Positions 22,485-33,590 of a DNA stretch of 64,000 bases are shown in pieces (position 1 is the stretch's first letter; each line of letters starts with the position of its first letter). The translations under genes were made by a program, and so were the position numbers. Source of the stretch: Cloeon dipterum. Its lineage: Eukaryota; Arthropoda; Insecta; Ephemeroptera; Baetidae. The notes below the pieces were generated by a model. It was not told the DNA's origin, did no database searches, and saw only the letters and a list, made by a program, of their open reading frames with translations. The stretch lies in contig NC_088787.1 in the NCBI RefSeq assembly GCF_949628265.1, positions 17,412,501-17,476,500 on the forward strand, read 5' to 3'.

Positions 22485-25400
22485 TATTATTTTAAAGTGG
22501 GAAATATTCTGATAGAATAAGAAAAAAATTCAAATTTAAGCGATTTTCCAATCTTTTGAAAGTAAGAACTATCGATATATTTATGATTTCAAAGACAATG
22601 TCAACTTTTCTTTAAAATCAAGCTTGATATGACAAATATCTCATATAACTGATGAAAAATGGAAAGTATATAATTCAACCAAAACGCACCAATTTGAAAA
22701 TATACGGCGAGAGCTTCCCAGCCTGGCAACATGACAAAAACTTGAATTACATATTACGTATCAACAGAAATAATTATATATGAGATAAAATTAAAAAAAA
22801 AAATAAAGTAATATATTAAAATATTAAACTGAACGAATGTTAATAATGCATTTTATATTGAATTGATTTTCACACAAAATGTTCTGCAAGATAAATGAAA
22901 AACAGAACTGTCCCCAGTATCGAACTGTCGTAAAAAATATCGGTCTCCTCTTTCGGCTAATTTTATTGCTCTTATCATGAGAGTTACCCTCTTTACTCAT
23001 AAGCACAAAAACGTTTTATTTATATGGATAGTCAAACACTTGAAAATATAGATTTGTTTTCAAATATAAAATAAACTGAACAACTAACACGCTCAAGTTT
23101 TTGATTAATTAAAAACATTCTCCGGGTTTTTAAAGTTTTATATGCGTAGTCATAAAACTAATAGGATAAAAATTTACGTGAAGAAGTTTCGAAAAATTTA
23201 AATTTATGACATACGCGATGAGAATTACAGCACACAATAATGATACTTTTTGTGTATTGTTGTATATTAGTTCCGCAGGCGAATAACAATGAAGTGGCGT
23301 GAAAACTATTATAAAAAATGCACCTGCTCAGCGCATTACGCCGCGTGAGGTGCATTAACCTGGTAGGACAATTAAGGAGCTAGAAGAAAGACGCAACTTG
23401 CCTGTTGACTTGACGACGGTCGAGGTGCGAGTGGTGCTGAGGAGTCTTCAGGAGAAGCCGACAACTTCTCAGGACCCCCCGCCGGAGGCCCTGGAGCGAA
23501 TCAGTGCGGGGCGAGGGGGCCACAAAGGCGGCCACCGTAACCCAGCGCTCGGCGGACAGGAGAAAATATGCAAAGCAGATCGGCGGTCAGCGCCGGGGCA
23601 GATGGGACTCTTGCGGGCAGGCGGAGGGGGAAAGTGGCAAGAAAGGTGACCAAAGTGGTTGACACTGAAAGTGAGGCGCGTGAGTCAGCGTGCTCGGTGC
23701 AGGGCACATTGACTCTGCGTCACGCTTAGCTGGCCTGCCTGACAATTAAAAAGGTGATTGTCACAGTGGCTTCCTGTCGGCCACCCCTCCCTTCTCCAGC
23801 CAGGGTCCTGATCGGATGTATGTGTTGTGCGCTCGTCTCGCTCGCTGTTTTGATAGCCGCACGCTGATGTATTCGCAAACTATTGTGCTGCTGGATCTGG
23901 CAGGTGGAAAGATAGAAAGTAGTGCCTGCGTGCGGATGTCCATTTTAAATTTTGATTTGACGGTGCGATATACTCGATCTCGTTTCGAACCCTCTGATAA
24001 AGCGAGAGAGATTGTTTTCTGGACCAGAGCACCTTTCAGCGGCGACTGAGTATTGTTTCAAGTGAAGAGGAAAGCAATAAACTATTTAAAATTTCCCCGG
24101 GCTGGAAGGCATTTACTAGACGCTTATGCAAATCATTTCGCATGAAGAGAAGTATTATTATTTCCCGCTCTTGGTATTTAATGCGGTGAAACTTTTCAAA
24201 GAACTCCACTGATTCATGACATTACCTTTTAGACAATTAAGAATCTTCGATTGCCATTGTAGTGGAACCACAACTTGAAAACACGTTTAACTTTCCAGAG
24301 GTATAAAATTGAATTTTCAAGGAAAAAATTTACCGGTTAAAGTGAAATCAAATAAAAAGTTCAGCGATCGAAAGTAAATAATTAGATATGCAGTGGGGAG
24401 CTGAAAACAAGAGTGCTTCAATTGGGGTCAAAGCGAATAAAATTTTGTGTGTCCCTCAGTCAATAGCTCATCAGATCGAATGCAAAACAATAGAAACTCT
24501 TTCCACTGCAATGCCTCTCGGCTTTTATTTATTTGTCGGAAAGCAAAATCCACCTTGCTCAACGGAGCGTGAGAAACGCGACTAAATGGTTGGGTGGTTG
24601 GTTGGACGAGCACGATCAATCTGCTTTATAGGCACATTTAGTACCCAATTGTAACCTATACGCAGTTGTAGTCGAGGTCGCCAGCTTAAAAGTCCAATAA
24701 ACTCTAGCCATGGGAACAAGTGGAATTGACGCCATTTCTGTTATTTTCGTTTGATTCGTGTCAGGCTAGCGTGCAGAAAATCGCACTTCTTGAAATGTCC
24801 TGACGAGATAATTGAGCTGTAATGTTTTAATCCAGTTAAAACATTTTATAGCTAGGAAGAAGCCAATTAATGTAACTGAAACAACAGCAATTAAAAATAC
24901 AGCGTATGGCAGGAGAGGACAGTAACTTGTAGAGCATCGAAGCAAATCGAAAAAATGATGTGAAGAGCAGCGATTGTAACGAGGAATATATTTAATCTAA
25001 ATAACAAACAATTGCATTTTTCTCATTTAAAATAAATTGTATACTGCTGCATGTGAATTTTTAACAGTAGTTTTTAGTATACCTTATCAGCTTACCTTAC
25101 TCATGCAAAGTTAACTGCAAACACGTTGAATTAGAATGATCCGAAATTTAACAGAAAAAATAAATGCCAAACAAAAAAGGAAAAAATATATTCTTTTTTT
25201 CATATGATTTGAAAAATGGTTGTTGAATATTTTCAATCAACTGGACGCGATGCTGTTTGTCTCAAAAAACGATTCGATCAAAAGTATTGGTATTAATTTG
25301 CTATCCAGAGCCCATAATCAGCAAATGAAACTGAAATAAAAATCTTTATAGTCCAAGCTGCTGTAAAGATAGTAACTTTTTAAGCGTCGTCGGCATAAAT

Positions 25401-27573
25401 TTGCAAGCAGTAAATTTCTGATAAAATCTAGCACCTCACGGTGTGTCGTTGATACAAATTGCCAGTTTAACTGCGTCATATATTGCGTTGAGGGTGCGAG
25501 AACAAGTGTATTTTTATGTTGACACCTGCGTCTGATGGGCAGCAAGATTAAAAAAGACCCGCCGAAAAGGTTTAATGTCGCAACGCTCCCAGGCTTTTGG
25601 CCGTTTAATTGGCTCGATTGCGTCTGTGAGATAACAAAAAATAATTATATTCCTCCCCCCTTATGAAAAATTAGCAAAGACAATGCGCGCTGAGCGCTGA
25701 ACGCGACGCCAAGATAACGACCGAATGTTGCCGGCACGCGCCGCGACGACGACAATTAATAAAATGCTAGAGGAAAAAAGAATGCATGCGTCAGAGGAAG
25801 AATTAAGTTTTCGGCGTAATAAATCAGAAATGCGAGTTGTTTTTAATTGTGAAGGAGCAGCGCAGGCCGACGTAATGGGAGTCATCATGGTGATTAGCCA
25901 CCCCATCCCGAGCACCACCTGCGACCACAACCCCCAGTTCAAATGGCTAATTAAATTAAACTTTGAAAGTATCTGAGCAACCCGAGATTCATTTCATAAG
26001 AGAACCGATGTTTCTTTATTAGACCCAGCAACTGAGATTGTAGTAAGTAGTAAAAAAGGTACACATTGGAACGTTTTTAGAAATTGAAATTAATTTCACC
26101 GTGGAGAGCGTAATAATTAACACTGCCACTGATTCGGAATAATTTGCGTTTCCTTTCATTTCATAAATGTTGTGCGTTCTTTAAATTGTAAAACAGTACA
26201 AATAGGTTCGAATTTTAGAGCAAAAGTGTATTATTTTGATAACCAAACCAACAGGAATATTATAAACATGAAAGTGAGTCAGATCAACGCAAAAATGTTG
26301 GATTTATTAGAAATGTCAATTTTGAACAAAATTAAATTCAAAGACAAAACTCACGTTTAGTTTAGCTTTGCGTTGTGGAAAGTTTTTCGTTTTTAACCGC
26401 ACAAAAAATGTAATACGTATACACTCTCCTCCAAAATGTTTGTAAATTTTACTGACCCAGATTTTCGGGAATGTGTCTCATCAGTTGGTAATTAATTTCA
26501 TGTCGAGAGACAATTTCATTGTGGAGCGTGTGAGGAATGTCAGGATGAGAAACGAGCATGGGAACTTTCCTCCATTCAGTCTCTGTCAGAGATGACGAGC
26601 GCATTTTGACAAATAAAACTTAAGTAAGTTGCTCACATTATGCATGGCCATGATGGGAAACTAATTGAAAGATTATCAAGAAAATAGAAACTAATAAAGT
26701 TGACTATTGTTTCATGCCCGTGCACTTTTTTTAATTTCATGATGATTCGTGAATTAGCGAACCTTGAACTTGCACCTTGCGTGCGTTGCCACACCTTTAT
26801 CAAGAATATCAACTCTTCTCTAGTTTCTGAGAAAGTTCACGCATTTGTTCAACATTACACATTCATTCTGAGTCTTCCAAAGCATAGCTTGCTGATTCTC
26901 AGGTCTGGTGCTTTCTAGAGGTCTATCTTGAGAAAAAAGTAGAAAGCAAAACTTCCAATTTCACTTGTTTATCTTCTCTTTATTCATTAAAGCCTCACTT
27001 TTTAGATAATATATATTTTAACAAGTACTTATTTGTGGAGACAACAAATTTCTGATATTAAACCTGGCTGCTGTAAATTGGAAGAATTGGCGATTTATGT
27101 GAATTAAGGTGAACAACTGTTTTGTATATCTGTGCGCGCGCAATGAACACTTTCTGTTCCTATCAAAGCACAACTAAATAAAAAAAAATCATCTCAAGTG
27201 TAAATGTCGTATTGGGGACAACTTGAATGCATGTTTGTGTGAGTGAGCTATATAATGTAAAAATAAGTTTTGTGGCGGAAACAACCTGTTAAAAGAGCAA
27301 TTTTCAAAGATAAATCTTGACAGCAACAGCCAAATTTTGCTTCTTTTCACACTGATTGAGATCACTTTCGATTAAATTACACCTTCGCATGCCACCGATA
27401 ACGAGACAGCGATACAAGCTGGTCACGAGTAGAAAGAATTAATTTTTGCATTAGTGATCAACTGGCAAATTTTAACGCTCTCTTGACGTCTAACAGCAAA
27501 GAAGAATCGGTCAAAAAGTAGAAGAAGTAGCAATAGATACCTTGTAAGTTTCTTCAGTTCATTGTGTATGGCT
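22485..27573. other. Intergenic region between the Q-rich gene and MEK
   Basis: About 5 kb, mostly AT-rich, with a GC-richer patch at about 23400-23700 whose open frame (83 codons) has no recognisable family. Two other patches of mixed composition lie near 25660-25980 and 24380-24600. I see no exon that I can support, no RNA gene and no transposase. Confidence 0.5.
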
Positions 27574-27579
27574 TTATTC
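27574..27579 (-). terminator. Polyadenylation signal of MEK
   Basis: TTTATT on the plus strand, giving AATAAA 73 bases after the stop codon on the coding strand. Confidence 0.55.
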
Positions 27580-27651
27580 TTACAACGTTCAGACGCAGTA
27601 CAGTGGACACCGGAACGACAGTGAGACGAGAATCACAAGCAGATTAAACGA

Positions 27652-29374
27652 CTAGAGGCTGGTGATGCGGGTCACCCAGCCGGCCATATCAACTGGCTCT
27701 GCATCAGCTTTTTTAAGCCACACGTGAGTCTGCAAAGAAAATAATAATTAATGAGCGGACTGAAATGAAAAAGCGAAATTCTAAGTATCAAGGGAAAAAA
27801 TTATTGTGGTACTCTAATCGATATAATTTATTGAAAAATATTAAGACGTCATTGCCTACTGATATGATTCAGGGTAAGCTCAACTTGGACAATGTAAAAC
27901 AATTCAGGATTCTAGTTCCTTCAGATGGTTGTTTTTTAAAACACTGCTAGTTCACATTCTAGTCATGAAACTTAAATTTTGCTATCTATTACAGAGGTCA
28001 GGACTGTGAAATGGTCTCAGAAACAAGAAATTTGCAGCAAACATTTTTCTCCCTTTTCCAGATATTTTAGTATTTTAAATTTGACAGTAACTTTGGTACA
28101 AAAATCTTGCGGGTTGATTAGATTCTTAACAACAGCCAATTCAAGCAAAGAACTGAAAATATTAAAGGAGTTTATCCAGATGATCCTCACCATCAAAGTT
28201 TTAAGGTCTGCGCGTTCCTTGGGGTTTTTCTTCAGGCATAGGTCGACGAACTCCTTGAACTCAGTCGAGAAGTGGTTTGGTGGTAGACGTGGCGGTGGCT
28301 CATTGACAATGTAGTTGAGCAGCTCGAAAATAGCCATTGGCCGCTGCTGCGGGACGGCCGCGTCGGCCATCAAGGTTGCTGGATCCGGTGGGGGCACTGG
28401 GTAAACGCCGATTGCCATCTCGACCAGCGACAGGCCCAGTGACCACACGTCCGACTGCACTGAGTAATGGCTGCCCTGCAGCCTCTCTGGACTCATGTAA
28501 CTACGCGTGCCAACAAAGGAATTGGCCATCGAGTCAATCAGCTGGCCCGAGACGCCAAAATCGCAAATTTTGATCTCGCCTCGTGTTGATACCTGAGAAT
28601 ATAACACGAAAAGAAATGAAAAACATTGTTCCTAACTCAAAAACTAAAAAAGTAACACGCCAGGATAATTTAGAACATTAGAATTTTAAGCCATACATAT
28701 GAAGAATTATGTTTAGCAATTTAAAAGACATTCAAAAAATTTACATTAATGACTAGCTAATTCTATTACTATTTTAAGATTGAAAAATAGCTTTTTGATG
28801 TGGAAAATACCAAGATGTTGCTTGGTTTGACGTCTCTGTGCATAATGTTGTGTTTATCTCTGAGGTAGCTCAGCCCTTTAAGCACGGCTAGTGTAATTTT
28901 TGACAGCACATTTTCTGGAATGCGTCCTGCTAGCTTCAGTATCAAGTCCAATGACCCTCCATCCATATACTCCATGCAAATGCTGATTTCGCCATCACTG
29001 CAAATAATTCATAATATTTAGTATTTTATGCTTCACGTAAAATAACAAATCTTGGATAAGCCAGCACTAAGCACGCACCTGTAAAACGCTCCATAGTAAC
29101 CAACTATGTGCGGCGAATTGCATTCGTGGAGGATTTTCAGTTCTCTAAGAATTTGTTTCTTAATTGCTGGCTTCACCTCCAGATGAATGAGCTGTTAAAA
29201 ATAAATTTCAATGTTACAACCTAGAAATTATCATTTTGGCTGTAGAAGTGTATAATATTGAAGGCCAATAGAGAAAGATGTTGTGTGTTATTATTAATGT
29301 ACAACTAAAATATTTTAACTACCTTCATCGAAATTAAATTGATCCATTTTGCTTTTATTTCTTAACTATTTTTT

Positions 29375-29437
<63 letters not shown>

Positions 29438-29979
29438 CTAAAACAAGCAGCTTTTAAGTTTAGAGACTTCTACTAGCATCAATTAAATCATGACGACCTT
29501 TTATATTGAGCAGCTTACAAAATGTTTAGTATGCACATATATATCCACACATACATACATACACAAAATTGCCATCCCTCGCACATTTATTTCGAACCCT
29601 AAAAAGGGGGCGTGGCTTACCTTTCGGGCCATTATCAGGCCGGTGGGCTTATGGCGAACCTTCAGGACCACACCACCATTTCCAGCACCAAGCTCTCCGA
29701 GTTTCTCAAAGTCCTCGTCTACCAATTCGTGGCGGATCTTCTGCTTTTCTTTGAGGAAAAGGTCCATCCGTTGTCTTTGGGTCTCGTCCATTTCCAGCTC
29801 CTCCAGCCTCTCCTGCAGAGCCTCTATGTTCACTTTTCCCCTGAAATAGACCTGGAGGTCAGCCGAGGTTGTCAGCAGGAATATTGCACATACTCTGGCG
29901 CCGCAACCTCCGGCGGAGGCGCCGCGGCGGCCTCGATTGCGCCGGGCGGCAGTGTCAGGTTCAACTTGTTCTTGGACAT
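27652..29979 (-). CDS. Dsor1: MAP kinase kinase MEK1/2 orthologue (6 exons, complete)
   Basis: Exons on the minus strand: 29979-29894, 29840-29621, 29191-29079, 28997-28811, 28592-28191 and 27729-27652. They join in frame to 361 residues. The protein begins [12 protein letters not shown], the basic-hydrophobic docking site for ERK. The nuclear export segment [13 protein letters not shown] follows at 36-48. The kinase domain has GAGNGGVV at 80-87, Lys102 in MARK, Asp195 in [11 protein letters not shown] at 213-215 and both activation-loop serines in [11 protein letters not shown] (223 and 227, equivalent to human 218 and 222). A Pro-rich insert ([11 protein letters not shown]) precedes the last lobe. 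The last exon ([19 protein letters not shown]) completes it. Known role: dual-specificity kinase activated by Raf that phosphorylates ERK in receptor tyrosine kinase signalling. It is about 30 residues shorter than fly or human MEK, mainly in the N-terminal linker and the Pro-rich insert. Confidence 0.95.
29380..29435. repeat. (TA)n microsatellite in MEK intron 2
   Basis: An uninterrupted run of 28 AT dinucleotides inside the 429-bp intron 29192-29620. Confidence 0.95.
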
Positions 29980-31263
29980 TGCTGACAACAAAAGCTGAAC
30001 GCCGCTTTTGCCGAGCTTCGAAACGGGACAATCAGTCAACCAAAACAAATGTCAATAAAATTAGCAAAGGTCCTTCTTGTTGTTTCGAAACGTTTTCGAA
30101 AAAGTGCCGAAATTGGGGCGGAATTCGCAATTGCAGCGACCGCCTGTGGATTAGGTTAGGTATGCGGTGTTTTGTTTTCGAAAACCGATCGACACCGAGC
30201 GGAGCGTACGCACACCGACTGTCTTTTGTTGAGGATAGTTCAAGTGGCGGCAAAAAGGGTGCTTGGCTCGCACCGGCGCTCTCGCCTTGAGCTACGCGAT
30301 CAATGTCTGCTCGTGCAAGGTCTTTTTCCGTCTTTTTTCACAACGGCGTCAAAGGCGGGCGCCTACTTTTACGATTTTACGCGAACGGATTAGAAGAACC
30401 AATTAGCGGCTTCAGAGAAGGATGCAATCGTGATTTTTGTTTTCTGAGGTGGATTATCTGAAGCATGCTCATTATTTGCCTGCTTTTTCTCTTTGTTTTA
30501 AAGGATTAGAAAAACAAAGCTTTTTTCCTATCAGAGTTAAAAACAATGTCGTTAGGTAAAATTATGCCGGTATGCCGGTTGCGTTTGCGTGAAATGTGTA
30601 GAAAGGCTGAAAAGTAAAGAAATTTTGTCTGCAGGAAAAACGATTTTTTTTTCTCATGCATTTCCAATTTTTAGCCGTTACAGCCTGATTCTACATAATC
30701 ATTTTTTTGCAATTTTATATATTATATCAGTTTTCATCTTTAAAAACTTTCCGAATCAAAAGAATTAAACTTCTGTTTGGCGAAATATGGAAATTATAGT
30801 AAAAGAAAAATATTTTTTTGCCATGATGCTTCATGATTTTCAGATTACTGCCAATATTGTTTGTGCAAACTGGTAGGAGGAAATTTGTCGAGAATGGGTT
30901 TCTGGGCTTAAATATTCTGCTTTCTCTCTCAACTTTGCCTCTTCACATTGTTAGACACTAACTTGTAATACAGCCAGCTTCCTCCTTGGCGGACTATCCA
31001 TTATCAAAGCTGCAAACATTTAATGGTCGCAAAACACAACGTGATTCCCTCTCTGATATCAAAATTTACTCTTTTTTCACTACGTTTGTTATTAAAAATT
31101 AGAATGATTTATTATTAATGGTTTATTAAACGCAAAATATGCGTGCAACACGAATGATAAGATTCTATTTTATCATTGACATTTTCACCAGTGGAAATAA
31201 ACTAAGGATGATATTGTAGCATTATTTTAGTCAAATATCATACATGATGTGGTTTCTGGTCTA
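29980..31263. other. MEK upstream region
   Basis: The first 400 bp right of the MEK start codon are of mixed composition and should contain the promoter and 5' leader, but no clear TATA box or initiator stands out. Beyond 30420 the DNA is AT-rich and featureless to me. Confidence 0.4.
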
Positions 31264-31350
31264 GGCCTTCTCCAATAAGGCCAATGTTATTCGTTGGCGG
31301 AGTTTTCGCGAGTTGTTCGCTATCAGAGGGTCGCTCATTTCTAAAATATT
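31264..31350 (+). repeat. SINE-related fragment
   Basis: Shares TCCAAT-AGGCC, the ATGTTATTCG word and GTTGTTCGCTATCAG with the fragment at 33490-33590 and, more distantly, the middle of the SINE copies at 5881, 37205 and 40668. Degenerate and short. Confidence 0.4.
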
Positions 31351-33489
31351 ATTATTATATTACAAATTTTGCGATGCTTGATTTATTCTTTGTTTAAAAT
31401 ATCCAAAATATACAATTATTTGCGGTCGAATGTTTTCCACGGCTGACATAATCCTCTGCAGATTAATGCTGCAATTAATTTTGTTTACAAGATAAAGATG
31501 AGTTGATGACTGACGAGGCTTGAGGACCCGCTTTCCAGTTCAGGAATGAGCCAGATAATTTAATCTATTCAATTTTTTACTCCTCACGCACAGTCGCGTT
31601 AATTTCTTTGAAAAGAGCAATTATTTTTAAATTTTTATATTATTTCCTACAAATAATAAATTCAAATATAATCTATGCGATAATTAATGAATTATATCAC
31701 TTTCATGTCGCTATTTTCTCTCATACGAAAATTAAATTTTGAAAAAAATCCAAATAAATTTGAATCAATTTTAGGATAAATTCGTTAATTTGATACAGAA
31801 GATTTTGTATTTAAAGAAAGTGTACTTCATTCAAGTAGTTACTGACTTGGCAGCCTGTCATCTACCTGTAACAATCTACCGAATGTGCGGGCTGAGTATG
31901 CAACCTGGTGGTCACCGATGCGTTGCAGTTGCATAGCTACCAGATCGTCTCTCGATCCAGCAGCGCTTTTTACTTTGTTGCTCGCGTCACGACTCTGCAT
32001 ACGTTCATCCATAATCTTACATCTCCTTTCATCACGATCAGCATTTCAAAAGAGAGAGAGAGAGAGAGAGAGAGGTCCATTCACAGGCGACACCGATTGC
32101 TGAGATTGCTCAGGACGGTTTGATCCTTTAAGTAGCGTTCCTCTCTTTGCGCGTTAAATATCGATCGGTGCGACCAAGTGCAGCAGGCGGTGGGTGCGAT
32201 GGGTCTCTCGCAATCAAACAAATTCGCCGGCCGTCTCATTTCACTTGCTAATACAGGACAGCCGCTTTTATCGAAATTTCCATGCGGTGTTCCCACCAAT
32301 CGTGACCAAGCAGAAGAATAAAAAGCGAAGTGGAGTACAAAAGCAGCGGAGAGAAACTCGCCCCTCACTCAGCAGCAGCGCATAGCAGCAGCTTGATCTG
32401 TGCTCGAGCCGCGTAAGAGAGGACCGCACGATTTTCGCATAGAAAGAAAGGGTGTGTCTGGCTGGCGATGGGTGCACAAGTGCAGTTAGTTCTTTTCGAG
32501 AGTGGTGCAAACGCGCGCGGCACGCTCGGTTGGGCTGGCGAAAAGGATGGAGATGCTGGTCGATTTTTCTCTTCCGCGTGACGTGCACCCGCCGCCTCTC
32601 TCGCGCTTTGATATAATGGATGGAGCAATTTGCCTATTCGGCTGGATATCGCCGAGTCATTCGGCTCCATTTGCGTTATTTATGGTGGCGTGTCATCAGC
32701 AGAAAGCACGAGCTGCAGCATCCCTTAATTAAGACGCCGAATTATTCGGGCGGAGGCCCTGGCGGGGCAATTGCCAGAAGAAAGGTCGTCCCCGGGGGAG
32801 CAGTTGTTGCTGCTGCTGCTCTCCGCCCGGCGCTTACCCCTTTTTCTTAAAAATGACGATAATAACCCGGCCGTAAAAGAGTTGGCTGCAGCAGGGTAAT
32901 GCTCCGCCGAAATGATTTATCTCCTTTCTCTCCATTAATTTGCATTACCAAAACAAAATCGACGCCGCGTCGTGTGCTTGCAGCGTAACCCGCTCACCGA
33001 CGCGCATATGCAAATTGCTCGGGTAAAAATTACAAAACTCTGCGGAATGACATCTCTGCGCCGGCGGTTTTATTCTCAAGGTGCAGCTTTCGCATGCAAA
33101 TGAGCGAGGGACGCAACTCTTTTAGCGGCAATTAGAACGTACTAACTTTGAGAGCGGCACCTTTTTATCGCAACTTCCTCTACTCGTTTGTTTCGCTTCA
33201 ATTAAGGGGAGTGTTGAAATAAAATGAAAATATTCAGGTGTTCTTCTACCAAATCATAGGAAAATATTTAACTGAACATATGGAAAACGAGAATGAATTA
33301 ATCACTAGAAGTCCACTTCTGAAAATAAGAATATTTAAATTTCATTAAAAATAAGAAATTGATTAGAACAGTCATTTCAAAGACATATAGCAAATCAACG
33401 TTGAAAATCTATTATTTAAGTTTCTATGTTCTAAGGCGTACAAAGAAAGAAATAAAAAACAGATTTAATCTGTTCTGGAATGAGCTTCC
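31351..33489. other. Gene-free stretch with a GC-rich island
   Basis: AT-rich to about 31850. A (GA)n run lies at 32051-32075. From 32400 to 33130 the DNA is GC-richer, with several overlapping open frames on both strands and CTG/CAG runs; none resembles a protein. It is likely regulatory or unconstrained. Confidence 0.4.
32051..32075. repeat. (GA)n microsatellite
   Basis: Perfect AG dinucleotide run. Confidence 0.9.
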
Positions 33490-33590
33490 TCCAATGAGGC
33501 CCGTGCGCCCATGCTATTTGTTCGCAATGTTATTGGAACGCAGTGTTGTTCGCTATCAGTGGGTGAACCGATCATAAAAAAAAAACTGAA
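33490..33590 (+). repeat. SINE-related fragment with A-rich tail
   Basis: GTGCGCCCATGCTATTTGTT and the following TGTTATTGGAACG match the middle of the SINE copies at 6190-6235 and 40800-40845. The 3' part then differs (GTTGTTCGCTATCAG) and ends in nine A residues. It may be a second subfamily sharing the central module. Confidence 0.5.

Noticed and set aside
23345-23649. Open frame of about 100 codons with an acidic-basic start (KELEERRNLPVDL)
   Set aside because: Looks exon-like at first, but no convincing donor lies in frame, the second half is Gly/Arg-rich and unrelated to any family, and neither neighbour needs another exon.
25661-25976. Open frames on both strands with a signal-like hydrophobic stretch on the minus strand
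   Set aside because: The minus-strand frame begins at a non-ATG codon, both strands are open over the same bases, and no domain is recognisable.
28017-28190. Extension of MEK exon 5 into the following open frame
   Set aside because: The frame continues past a GTGAGG donor at 28190 into non-conserved sequence. Splicing to 27729 restores the family C-terminus.
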